Made by a program: the position numbers and the translations under genes | Shown: in pieces, positions 1 through 5,349 of the stretch | Layout of the letters: the number at the start of each line of letters is the position of its first letter | Numbering within the stretch: the first letter of the stretch is position 1 | Notes under the pieces: model-generated | Databases searched by the model: none | Seen by the model: only the letters and a program-made list of their open reading frames with translations | Told to the model about the DNA's origin: nothing | Assembly: GCA_002433675.1 (NCBI GenBank) | Contig: DJIP01000253.1 | Location: 3,057-9,886, forward strand | Reading direction: 5' to 3' | Source of the DNA: Halomonas halophila | Lineage (GTDB): Bacteria; Pseudomonadota; Gammaproteobacteria; Pseudomonadales; Halomonadaceae | Length of the DNA stretch: 6,830 nucleotides

Positions 1-708
1 ACCATGGCCAAGCGGGTCAGCGATGGCCTGGCCGCCTGCGGTTATACCTACTGCAAGGGGGACGTGATGGCCACCAATCCGAAGTGGCGCCAGCCGCTGT
101 CGGTGTGGAAGGGCTACTTCACCGAATGGATCGAGCGGCCGTCACCGGAAGGGTTGCTGCACAGCTCGATCTTCTTCGACCTGGACACGGTCCACGGCGA
201 CAATCCGCTGGTGGAGGAATTGCAGGATCTGGTCGCCATCAAGGCGTCGAAGCACAAGCGCTTTCTTTCCGCCATGGCGCGCAACGCCCTCAATCGGACG
301 CCGCCGCTGGGTATCTTCCGCACCTTCGTGATGGAGAAGGACGGCAAGCACAACAACTCGATCAATCTGAAGCGTCGTGGCACGGCGCCGATGGTGGACC
401 TGATCCGTATCCATGCCCTGGCCTGCGGCTCCCGCGCCCAGAACAGCTTTGACCGCCTGAATGACATCGATCGCACCCAGTTGCTGGCGCCTGGGGTCAG
501 TGACAAGTTGCGCTACGCACTGGAGTTTCTGTCCATGTCGCGAATTCGTCACCAGGTCATCGATCTGGAGCATGAGCACGAGCCGGACAACAATATCGAG
601 CCAGAGAACGTCTCCAGCGAGGAGCGCCACAACCTCAAGGATGCTTTTCAGGCGCTCAGCAACGCCCAGAAGTTCCTCAAGTTCCGTTATCCCCTGACCA
701 GCAGGTAG
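1..708 (+). CDS. DUF294 nucleotidyltransferase-like signalling protein, C-terminal part (5' truncated)
   Basis: The frame is open from the first base, so the gene starts before the window and only about the last 235 residues are seen. Numbering from the Met at position 4, the stretch near residues 11-40 (CGYTYCKGDVMATNPKWRQ, then SVWKGYFTEWI) and FFDLDTVHGD at 57-66 are typical of the end of the DUF294 putative nucleotidyltransferase domain. Residues about 85-230 match the following DUF294_C substrate-binding-like domain: RTPPLGIFRTF, a basic NLKRRGTAPMVDLIRIHALA segment, RIRHQ and a C-terminal helical part. Full-length relatives carry an N-terminal cyclic-nucleotide-binding-like domain and paired CBS domains, and the GS...R nucleotidyltransferase motif would also lie upstream; none of these can be checked here. 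The protein is predicted to be cytoplasmic with an unknown biochemical activity. In several gammaproteobacteria, as I recall, this gene and the exonuclease after it lie near the acetate permease gene actP, so acetate genes may be to the left. The family call is firm; the function is not. Confidence 0.85.
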   Translation, partial: TMAKRVSDGLAACGYTYCKGDVMATNPKWRQPLSVWKGYFTEWIERPSPEGLLHSSIFFDLDTVHGDNPLVEELQDLVAIKASKHKRFLSAMARNALNRTPPLGIFRTFVMEKDGKHNNSINLKRRGTAPMVDLIRIHALACGSRAQNSFDRLNDIDRTQLLAPGVSDKLRYALEFLSMSRIRHQVIDLEHEHEPDNNIEPENVSSEERHNLKDAFQALSNAQKFLKFRYPLTSR

Positions 709-713
709 CCGCC

Positions 714-1436
714 ATGCCGTTGCTTCGCCCCAAGACACGCTCGGCGCCGGATTGGCACGACTACCTGGTCGCCCGACGTCAGAAGAGCCGCCAGCAGGCG
801 CTGGTGGACTTCTTCGCCGGGGCCGATCTGTCGCCGATCCTGCCGATTCAGGAAGCGCCGCTGATGGCACTGGACCTGGAGACCACCGGGCTCGATCCCA
901 GGCGTGACGAGATCGTCTCCATCGGCCTGGTTCCCTTCTCGCTGTCGCGCATTCGGCTGGCCGAGCGACGCTACTGGGTCGTGCGCCCCCATCGCACCCT
1001 GAATGCCGAGTCGGTGACCTTTCACCACATCACCCACGCCGATATTCAGGGGGCACCGCGGATCGAGGAGGTGCTCGCCGATGTCTTCCGTGCCATGGCC
1101 GGGCACCTGCTGGTGGTGCACTTTCGCCATATCGAGAGGTCCTTTCTGGACGCCGCGGTACGTGCGGCCTGGAAGGAGTCGCTGAGCTTCCCGGTGATCG
1201 ACACCATGTCGCTGGAGGCGCGCATCCACCGTCAGTCGAACATGGCACGCTTCCGTCGCTGGATGGGGCGACCCCCCAGGTCGATCCGCCTGCACGACAG
1301 TCGGCTGCGCTACGGGCTACCGCATTATCATGGCCACCACGCCCTGACCGACGCCATCGCCACGGCGGAATTGCTGCAGGCACAAGTAGCCGGTAACTAC
1401 GCGCCGGAGACGCCCATCGGCATGCTGTGGAGCTGA
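714..1436 (+). CDS. DnaQ-like DEDDh 3'-5' exonuclease
   Basis: This 240-residue protein belongs to the RNase T/DnaQ exonuclease superfamily, whose members remove 3'-terminal nucleotides by a two-metal mechanism. Exo I is DLETTG, with Asp54 and Glu56. Exo II is HFRHIERSFL at 136-145; the position usually held by the catalytic Asp is Glu141. Exo III is HHALTDA at 208-214, with His208 and Asp213 in the H-x4-D spacing of the DEDDh subgroup. The fold runs from about residue 48 to 225, preceded by a basic 45-residue N-terminal extension. There is no polymerase domain, so it is a stand-alone enzyme and unlikely to be the replicative proofreading subunit itself. It starts 5 nt after the preceding stop, and its weak Shine-Dalgarno sequence (AGG near 703-705) overlaps the end of that gene, so the two are probably co-transcribed and coupled. 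My memory of homologues with HYRxIER suggests the Glu may be subfamily-typical. The substrate is unknown. Confidence 0.88.
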   Translation: MPLLRPKTRSAPDWHDYLVARRQKSRQQALVDFFAGADLSPILPIQEAPLMALDLETTGLDPRRDEIVSIGLVPFSLSRIRLAERRYWVVRPHRTLNAESVTFHHITHADIQGAPRIEEVLADVFRAMAGHLLVVHFRHIERSFLDAAVRAAWKESLSFPVIDTMSLEARIHRQSNMARFRRWMGRPPRSIRLHDSRLRYGLPHYHGHHALTDAIATAELLQAQVAGNYAPETPIGMLWS

Positions 1437-1470
1437 ACCAGGCGGTATTGTGATGCCGAGCGCACAACAG

Positions 1471-1503
1471 AAAAGCGGCAGCCCGAGGGCTGCCGCTTTT
1501 TTT
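1471..1503. terminator. Bidirectional rho-independent terminator between convergent genes
   Basis: A perfect 9-bp GC-rich stem (GCGGCAGCC at 1475-1483 with GGCTGCCGC at 1488-1496) encloses the loop CGAG. It is flanked by AAAA on the left and seven T residues (1497-1503) on the right. Read on the plus strand it ends the DUF294/exonuclease unit 34 nt after the stop. Read on the minus strand the AAAA gives a shorter U-tract that can end the BCCT transcript, whose stop lies 30 nt away. The flanking A and T runs also pair, extending the stem to 13 bp. Confidence 0.93.
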
Positions 1504-1532
1504 CATGCACTTGCTGTCATTGCCAGGCAGGT

Positions 1533-3203
1533 CTAGACCGCCTTGGGCTCGCTCATCAAACCCTTGATGATGGCGTAGCAGGCCACCAGCAGCACCAGGG
1601 TGAACGGCAGGCCGGTCGAGACCGCCGCCGCCTGCAGGGCGGTAAGGCCGCCGCCCAGCAGCAGGGCGATGGCGATAGCGCCTTCGATGATGGCCCAGAA
1701 CACGCGCTGGGGCTTGGGTGCGTCGACCTTGCCGCCTGCGGTAATCGAGTCGATGACCAGCGAACCGGAGTCCGAAGAGGTCACGAAGAACACGATGACC
1801 AGCACGATGCCGATGAAGGAGGTGATCGAGGCCAGCGGCAGCTCACCGAGCATGGCGAACAGCTTGAGCTCGAGAGCGGCGTCCTGAACGCCCTGGAAGC
1901 CATCGGTGATGTACTGCTCGATGGCGGTACCGCCGAAGGAGGTCATCCACAGCACGGACACCAGGGTCGGGACCAGCAGCACGGCGGTGAGGAACTCACG
2001 CACGGTGCGACCACGGCTGACCCGGGCGATGAACATGCCGACGAACGGAGACCAGGAGATCCACCAGGCCCAGTAGAAGGCGGTCCAGCCCTGGACGAAG
2101 TTAGCGTCCTCGCGACCGAAGGGGTTGGACAGCGCCGGCAGCTCGGCCAGGTAGTGGCCCAGGTTGGTGAAGAAGCCGGTGGCGATGGCCAGGGTCGGGC
2201 CCACCAGGATCACGAAGGCCAGCAGCAGGAAGGCCAGCACCATGTTCACTTGGGACAGGCGCTGCACACCCTTCTCGACGCCAAGCATGATGGAACACAG
2301 GGCGACAGCGGTGATGCCGGCGATCAGCAGCACCATGGTGGTGTCGGTATTCGGCGTACCGAACAGCTCGTTCAGGCCGGCGGCAGCCTGGGAGGCGCCG
2401 AGCCCCAGCGAGGTGGCCAGACCGAACAGGGTGGCAAAGACCGCCAGGATGTCGATCAGGTGGCCCGGCCAGCCCCATACGCGCTCGCCCAGGATCGGGT
2501 AGAACACCGAGCGCATGGTCAGCGGCAGACCCTTGTTGAAGGCGAAGATGGCCAGTGACAGGCCGACGATGGCGTAGGCCGCCCAGGGGTGCAGACCCCA
2601 GTGGAAGATGGTTGCCGCCATGCCGAGATCGACCGCGGCCTGTTCGTCACCGGCGGCGGCGCCCAGCGGAGCCCAGTCGGTACGTATGCCGTTTTCGCCG
2701 ACCGAAGTGCCCCCGAGCGCGGTGGAGAAATGGGTCATCGGCTCGGACACACCATAGAACATCAGACCGATGCCCATGCCGGCGGCGAACAGCATGGCGA
2801 ACCAGCCCATGTAGCTGTAGTCGGGCGTGGCCTCGGCACCACCGATGCGGACCTTGCCAAGCGGGGTGAAGATCAGTACCAGCGACAGCAGCACAAAGAT
2901 ATTGCCGCCGAGCAGGAAGACCCAGGACAGGTTGCTGGTCAGCCAGCCGCGGACACCGTTGAAGAACGGCTCGGCGTCGCCCTGAAAGGCCAGGGTCAGG
3001 ATCACGAAGACCAGGATCAGCAGCGACGAGACGGTGAACACCTTGCCGTGCAGGTCCACGTCCACGCCGAAGGACTTGGTGACGATATTGTCCTGACCGA
3101 TGACGTAGTCCGTATCAATCAGGTTGGCTGGCCCATCCGGGGCCGGAATACCCTCGCTGCCGGTGTCGGCGGACGAAGGCTTGTGGTTGGGGTCTTTTTC
3201 CAC
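1533..3203 (-). CDS. BCCT-family sodium-coupled betaine/compatible-solute transporter
   Basis: This 556-residue inner-membrane carrier belongs to the betaine-choline-carnitine transporter family and has about twelve membrane segments from residue 55 to 545. The first substrate-site motif is GMGIG at 142-146 inside MGIGLMFYGVSEP, the sodium-coupled betaine form; E. coli BetT, a choline carrier, has an Asp in this segment. HWGLHPWAAY at 201-210 supplies the BetP-like aromatic residues Trp202, Trp207 and Tyr210. The family signature at 373-391 supplies Trp380, Trp381, Trp384, Phe387 and Phe391. FVTSSDSGS (473-481) fits the second sodium site. The hydrophilic, acidic N-terminal tail is about 55 residues, but the C-terminal tail is only about 10, so the long C-terminal osmosensor helix of Corynebacterium BetP is absent. 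Substrate is inferred: glycine betaine, ectoine or a similar zwitterion, not choline. The start is GTG with GGGAG 7 nt upstream. It follows proX on the same strand after 345 nt, so it probably has its own promoter. Databases may label such proteins BetT or OpuD. Confidence 0.95.
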   Translation of the reverse strand: MEKDPNHKPSSADTGSEGIPAPDGPANLIDTDYVIGQDNIVTKSFGVDVDLHGKVFTVSSLLILVFVILTLAFQGDAEPFFNGVRGWLTSNLSWVFLLGGNIFVLLSLVLIFTPLGKVRIGGAEATPDYSYMGWFAMLFAAGMGIGLMFYGVSEPMTHFSTALGGTSVGENGIRTDWAPLGAAAGDEQAAVDLGMAATIFHWGLHPWAAYAIVGLSLAIFAFNKGLPLTMRSVFYPILGERVWGWPGHLIDILAVFATLFGLATSLGLGASQAAAGLNELFGTPNTDTTMVLLIAGITAVALCSIMLGVEKGVQRLSQVNMVLAFLLLAFVILVGPTLAIATGFFTNLGHYLAELPALSNPFGREDANFVQGWTAFYWAWWISWSPFVGMFIARVSRGRTVREFLTAVLLVPTLVSVLWMTSFGGTAIEQYITDGFQGVQDAALELKLFAMLGELPLASITSFIGIVLVIVFFVTSSDSGSLVIDSITAGGKVDAPKPQRVFWAIIEGAIAIALLLGGGLTALQAAAVSTGLPFTLVLLVACYAIIKGLMSEPKAV

Positions 3204-3220
3204 GTGCGATCTCCCTTGCG
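3204..3220 (-). promoter_or_regulatory. Ribosome-binding region of the BCCT gene, shared with proX
   Basis: On the minus strand the sequence CGCAAGGGAGATCGCAC directly precedes the GTG start and contains GGGAG with a 7-nt spacer, which decides this start. It is nearly identical to the region before proX (4404-4421, CGCAAGGAGAGTCGCACC). The two downstream genes are unrelated in sequence, so the similarity is confined to the translation-initiation region. It may be a common regulatory target or chance drift around a purine-rich Shine-Dalgarno core. Confidence 0.75.
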
Positions 3221-3237
3221 TTGAAAATGGTAACTTT

Positions 3238-3250
3238 TGGCGTCACGCCA
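3238..3250. promoter_or_regulatory. Perfect 13-bp palindrome upstream of the BCCT gene
   Basis: TGGCGTCACGCCA is a perfect palindrome with six-base arms around one central base. It ends 35 bp upstream of the BCCT start codon, next to the only short AT-rich run in this gap. Its position suits an operator. On the minus strand a poor -10-like TACCAT (3231-3226) lies just downstream, which would place the palindrome in a promoter spacer, but no acceptable -35 box accompanies it. As RNA it could form only a 4-5 bp hairpin. I do not recognise the binding protein. Confidence 0.45.
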
Positions 3251-3367
3251 TCGACTCGGAGCGGGGTCGCGGCTGGCTCTTCCACCATCGATACGGCTCG
3301 GTCCAGCCTGCCTGAAGTGTGGCCTGCCTGCGCCAGCTTTCCAGTTGTGCCGTCAACGGCTTGTGTT

Positions 3368-3391
3368 CCAGGGGCGCCTGGGCACGCCTGG
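3368..3391. repeat. Imperfect inverted repeat related to the hairpin at 3481-3504
   Basis: The plus strand reads CCAGGGGCGCC, two bases, then GGCACGCCTGG: 11-base arms with two mismatches. The first ten bases of its core, CAGGGGCGCC, recur exactly at the start of the inverted repeat at 3481. The two elements therefore look like diverged copies about 112 bp apart in the same intergenic region. Confidence 0.4.
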
Positions 3392-3480
3392 ATCAGCTTG
3401 CCACGATCGTTTCGGCCCCAAGGTTCTGCCGGCGACCGCTGCTATGGTGTGGGCGACGCGGGTGCTGGTCGCAACGACAG

Positions 3481-3504
3481 CAGGGGCGCCCCGGGGCACC
3501 CCTG
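3481..3504 (-). terminator. Strong stem-loop downstream of proX (terminator-like, no U-tract)
   Basis: In minus-strand RNA the arms CAGGGGUGCC and GGCGCCCCUG pair over 10 bp with one G-U wobble around a CCGG loop. It begins about 45 nt after the proX stop. The sequence following it (CTGTCGTTGCG) lacks a run of U, so it is not a canonical rho-independent terminator. It could act as a 3' barrier to exonucleases, a partial terminator, or part of a rho-dependent end. Confidence 0.45.
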
Positions 3505-3509
3505 ACCAT

Positions 3510-3538
3510 TGCCACAGCATCATGACGGTGGCGTGGCA
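3510..3538. repeat. Short inverted repeat immediately after proX
   Basis: TGCCAC (3510-3515) and GTGGCA (3533-3538) form six-base inverted arms with a 17-nt loop, starting about 10 nt past the proX stop and directly preceding the stronger stem-loop at 3481-3504. Together they give two consecutive hairpins at the 3' end of the proVWX coding region, an arrangement often seen where mRNA is protected from 3' decay. A six-base stem with this loop is weak by itself. Confidence 0.35.
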
Positions 3539-3548
3539 TTTAGCGGAC

Positions 3549-4403
3549 TCAGGCCTCGCCGAGCCACTCCTTGACCACGTCCTGGTTATCCTCGACCCAC
3601 TTCTGGGCGTTTTCGTAGGGATCGGTGTCGTCTTCCTGATTCATCAGCATGACTTCACCCATCATTTCCGTGGTCCACTCGAAGTTCTCGAGGATGGCGT
3701 AGGCCTCCGGCATGTCCTCTTCGAGGCCTTGACGGACGATGGTGTGAATCTGTTCGGCACCACCGTAGACGCCCTGGGGATCCTCGAGGTACTTGAGGTC
3801 CCAGCGGGCGAACATCCAGTGCGGGGTCCAGGTGGTGACCACGATCGGCTCGCCACGGTCGATGGCGCTGCCCAGTGCGGCGGTCATGGTCGCGCCGCTG
3901 CCGGTGCGCAGGTCCAGGTCGAGCTCGTAGGCATCGACCACTTCCTCGGTCAGACGCATCAGGCCGGCGCCGGGATCGATACCGATGATCTCGCCGTTGA
4001 ACTGGTCGGCGTGCTCATTGAGCTCGTCAATGGAGTCGACCTCGGAATCTGCCGGAACCGCAAGGCCCAGCTTGGTACCGTCGAGGTTGACGCCGGCATC
4101 GACCAGCTGGTCCTGGAGGCGCGCGTAGTAGTCCTCGTGGGTGGTCGGCAGCCAGCCGGCGAGCAGAGCGTCGGCGTCGCCGCTGGCGACGGACTGCCAC
4201 ATGGCCGCGGCAGACAGTGCGGAGGTCTCGACCTCGTAGCCGGCCTGTTCGAGCACAGCACGAACCACGTTGGTCGACGCCACGGTGGACGACCACTCGA
4301 CGTAGGCCAGGTGCACGGAACCCTTGTCCTGGGCGTGAACACTGGTGGCGGCGGCGCTGATGGCCAGGGCCAGACCGAGAGAACGAGTTGCCTTGGGTGA
4401 CAT
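3549..4403 (-). CDS. proX: Periplasmic glycine betaine-binding protein of the ProVWX importer (OpuAC-like)
   Basis: This 284-residue protein captures glycine betaine or a related quaternary amine in the periplasm and delivers it to the ProW permease. Residues 1-24 are a signal peptide: a basic start, a hydrophobic core and VHA before the predicted cleavage at 24/25. No lipobox Cys is present, so the mature protein should be soluble, as in Gram-negative bacteria. The body is an OpuAC-type domain, closer in length to Bacillus OpuAC than to E. coli ProX (about 330 residues). Candidate aromatic cage residues for the trimethylammonium group are Trp37 (YVEW), Trp84 in GWLPTTH, and Trp192/Trp196 in TWTPHWMF. 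GIDPGAGLM at 141-149 lies at the hinge-side binding loop. The mature protein is very acidic, fitting a salt-exposed periplasm. The ATG is preceded by AAGGAG with a 9-nt spacer. A 106-nt gap with a stem-loop separates it from proW. Substrate is inferred from family and aromatic residues. Confidence 0.93.
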   Translation of the reverse strand: MSPKATRSLGLALAISAAATSVHAQDKGSVHLAYVEWSSTVASTNVVRAVLEQAGYEVETSALSAAAMWQSVASGDADALLAGWLPTTHEDYYARLQDQLVDAGVNLDGTKLGLAVPADSEVDSIDELNEHADQFNGEIIGIDPGAGLMRLTEEVVDAYELDLDLRTGSGATMTAALGSAIDRGEPIVVTTWTPHWMFARWDLKYLEDPQGVYGGAEQIHTIVRQGLEEDMPEAYAILENFEWTTEMMGEVMLMNQEDDTDPYENAQKWVEDNQDVVKEWLGEA

Positions 4404-4421
4404 GGTGCGACTCTCCTTGCG
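4404..4421 (-). promoter_or_regulatory. Ribosome-binding region of proX
   Basis: On the minus strand CGCAAGGAGAGTCGCACC leads directly into the ATG and contains the strong Shine-Dalgarno sequence AAGGAG, the best in this window. The binding-protein gene therefore probably has the highest translation rate of the three importer genes, as expected for a component needed in excess. The segment closely matches the region in front of the BCCT gene at 3204-3220. Confidence 0.75.
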
Positions 4422-4475
4422 ATAAGAGGTATTAGCGTGAAGCAGGCGACAGTGTCTTGCAAATGCCGCCCCGCA

Positions 4476-4497
4476 GGCTCCCCCGACCGAGGGAGCC
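4476..4497. promoter_or_regulatory. Intercistronic stem-loop between proW and proX
   Basis: GGCTCCC (4476-4482) and GGGAGCC (4491-4497) form a perfect 7-bp stem with an 8-nt loop, 12 nt beyond the proW stop. No U-tract follows in minus-strand RNA, so full termination is unlikely. A hairpin here could protect a processed proVW 3' end, partly attenuate, or separate proX messenger so that the binding protein is made in excess. I find no good -35/-10 pair for a separate proX promoter in the 106-nt gap. Confidence 0.55.
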
Positions 4498-4509
4498 CGC
4501 GTCGAGCGT

Positions 4510-5349
4510 TTACTGCTTGCGCTCCTTGCGCAGGGACTGGGTCAGGCGATCCAGCAGCATCGCCAGGATGACCACCGCGATGCCGGCCTCGAAGCCATCG
4601 CCCGGACGCAGTCGCTGGATGGCTCGCCAGACCTCGCTGCCCAAGCCATCGGCGCCGATCATGGCGGCGATCACCACCATCGACAGGGCCAGCATGATGG
4701 TCTGGTTGATGCCGGCCATCACCGTCGGCAGCGACAGCGGCAGCTGTACCTTGACCAGCTTCTGGCCGCGGGTGGCGCCGTAGGCATCGGCGGCCTCGAT
4801 CAGCTCCACCGGTACCTGGCGGATGCCCAGGGTGGTGAAGCGGATGGCAGGCGGCATGGAAAAGATCACGGTGGCAAAGATCGCCGACACCGAGCCGATG
4901 CCGAAGAACGGAATCGCCGGGATCAGGTAGACGAAGGCCGGCATGGTCTGCATGAAGTCCAGCACCGGCATGATCAGACGATAGAGTCGATCGGACAGCG
5001 CCGCGGCGATACCCACCGGCAAGGCGATGACCACCGCCACCAGGGTGGCGATCACCACCAGGGTCAGGGTCTCGATCATCGGATCCCACAGGTCCAGGTT
5101 CCAGATCAGGCCGAGACCGAGAACCGCGCCGATGGCGAGCCGGGGACTAGCCATCTTCCAGCACAGCCCGGCGATGATCACCAGCAGGGCCCAGTCGGGC
5201 AGCCACATCAGGGCGTCATTGAGGCCGTCGATACCGGTCTGGGTAATCCGCGAGATGCCGCGGGTGACGGCAGAGTATTCGGTGGTCAGCCAGCTCAGGC
5301 CGGTCTCGATCCAGTCACCGAGGGGAATGCGAGGAATCTCGATCGCCAT
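4510..5349 (-). CDS. proW: Glycine betaine/proline ABC importer permease
   Basis: This 279-residue protein forms the membrane channel of the importer, probably as a homodimer contacting two ProV subunits. It is a binding-protein-dependent transport permease (MetI-like fold). After an amphipathic N-terminal stretch of about 50 residues, hydrophobic segments lie near 52-66, 71-84, 94-118, 127-150, 152-166, 213-232 and 255-267. The EAA coupling motif that docks on the ATPase runs from about Glu185 (EAADAYGA) through Leu203-Pro204 of QLPLSLP. The length matches Bacillus OpuAB (about 280 residues) better than E. coli ProW (about 350), which has a longer N-terminus. The start ATG overlaps the proV stop in a TAATG arrangement, with GGAG 7 nt upstream inside the end of proV, indicating translational coupling. 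No binding-protein domain is fused to it; that part is encoded separately by proX. Confidence 0.95.
   Translation of the reverse strand: MAIEIPRIPLGDWIETGLSWLTTEYSAVTRGISRITQTGIDGLNDALMWLPDWALLVIIAGLCWKMASPRLAIGAVLGLGLIWNLDLWDPMIETLTLVVIATLVAVVIALPVGIAAALSDRLYRLIMPVLDFMQTMPAFVYLIPAIPFFGIGSVSAIFATVIFSMPPAIRFTTLGIRQVPVELIEAADAYGATRGQKLVKVQLPLSLPTVMAGINQTIMLALSMVVIAAMIGADGLGSEVWRAIQRLRPGDGFEAGIAVVILAMLLDRLTQSLRKERKQ

Larger units (their letters stand above)
3204..3548. other. 345-bp intergenic region between proX and the BCCT gene
   Basis: No convincing small gene is visible on either strand. Reading from proX towards the BCCT gene, the gap holds a stem-loop at 3510-3538, a strong stem-loop at 3481-3504, a weaker related inverted repeat at 3368-3391, a small GCCG/CGGC dyad at 3349-3360, the 13-bp palindrome at 3238-3250, and the BCCT ribosome-binding region. 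The length and contents suggest the end of the proVWX transcript and a separate BCCT promoter, but I cannot point to clear -35 and -10 boxes. The plus-strand frame running through the gap is an out-of-frame shadow of proX. Confidence 0.6.

Noticed and set aside
142..1295. Minus-strand open frames opposite the DUF294 and exonuclease genes
   Set aside because: Both plus-strand genes have clear family motifs and close spacing; the antisense products have no recognisable domain.
2720..2800. Choline carrier (BetT) assignment for the BCCT gene
   Set aside because: The substrate segment here is GMGIG followed by LMFYG. Choline carriers such as E. coli BetT have an Asp in this segment, and no betA, betB or betI lies in the window.
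3237..4400. Long plus-strand open frame (387 codons) spanning the proX-BCCT gap and proX
   Set aside because: It is antisense to proX, which has a signal peptide, family motifs and a strong ribosome site. The translated product shows low-complexity residue use and no recognisable domain, as expected from GC-rich antisense frames.
4420..4470. Separate sigma-70 promoter for proX (TTGCAA and TAATAC on the minus strand)
   Set aside because: The boxes are 22 bp apart and the -10 matches consensus at only three of six positions, so I do not call it.
3959..5089. Minus-strand open frame of 376 codons across proW and proX in another frame
   Set aside because: It crosses the proW-proX gap out of frame with both genes and gives an Arg/Pro/Gly/His-rich product typical of a frame-shifted GC-rich sequence.
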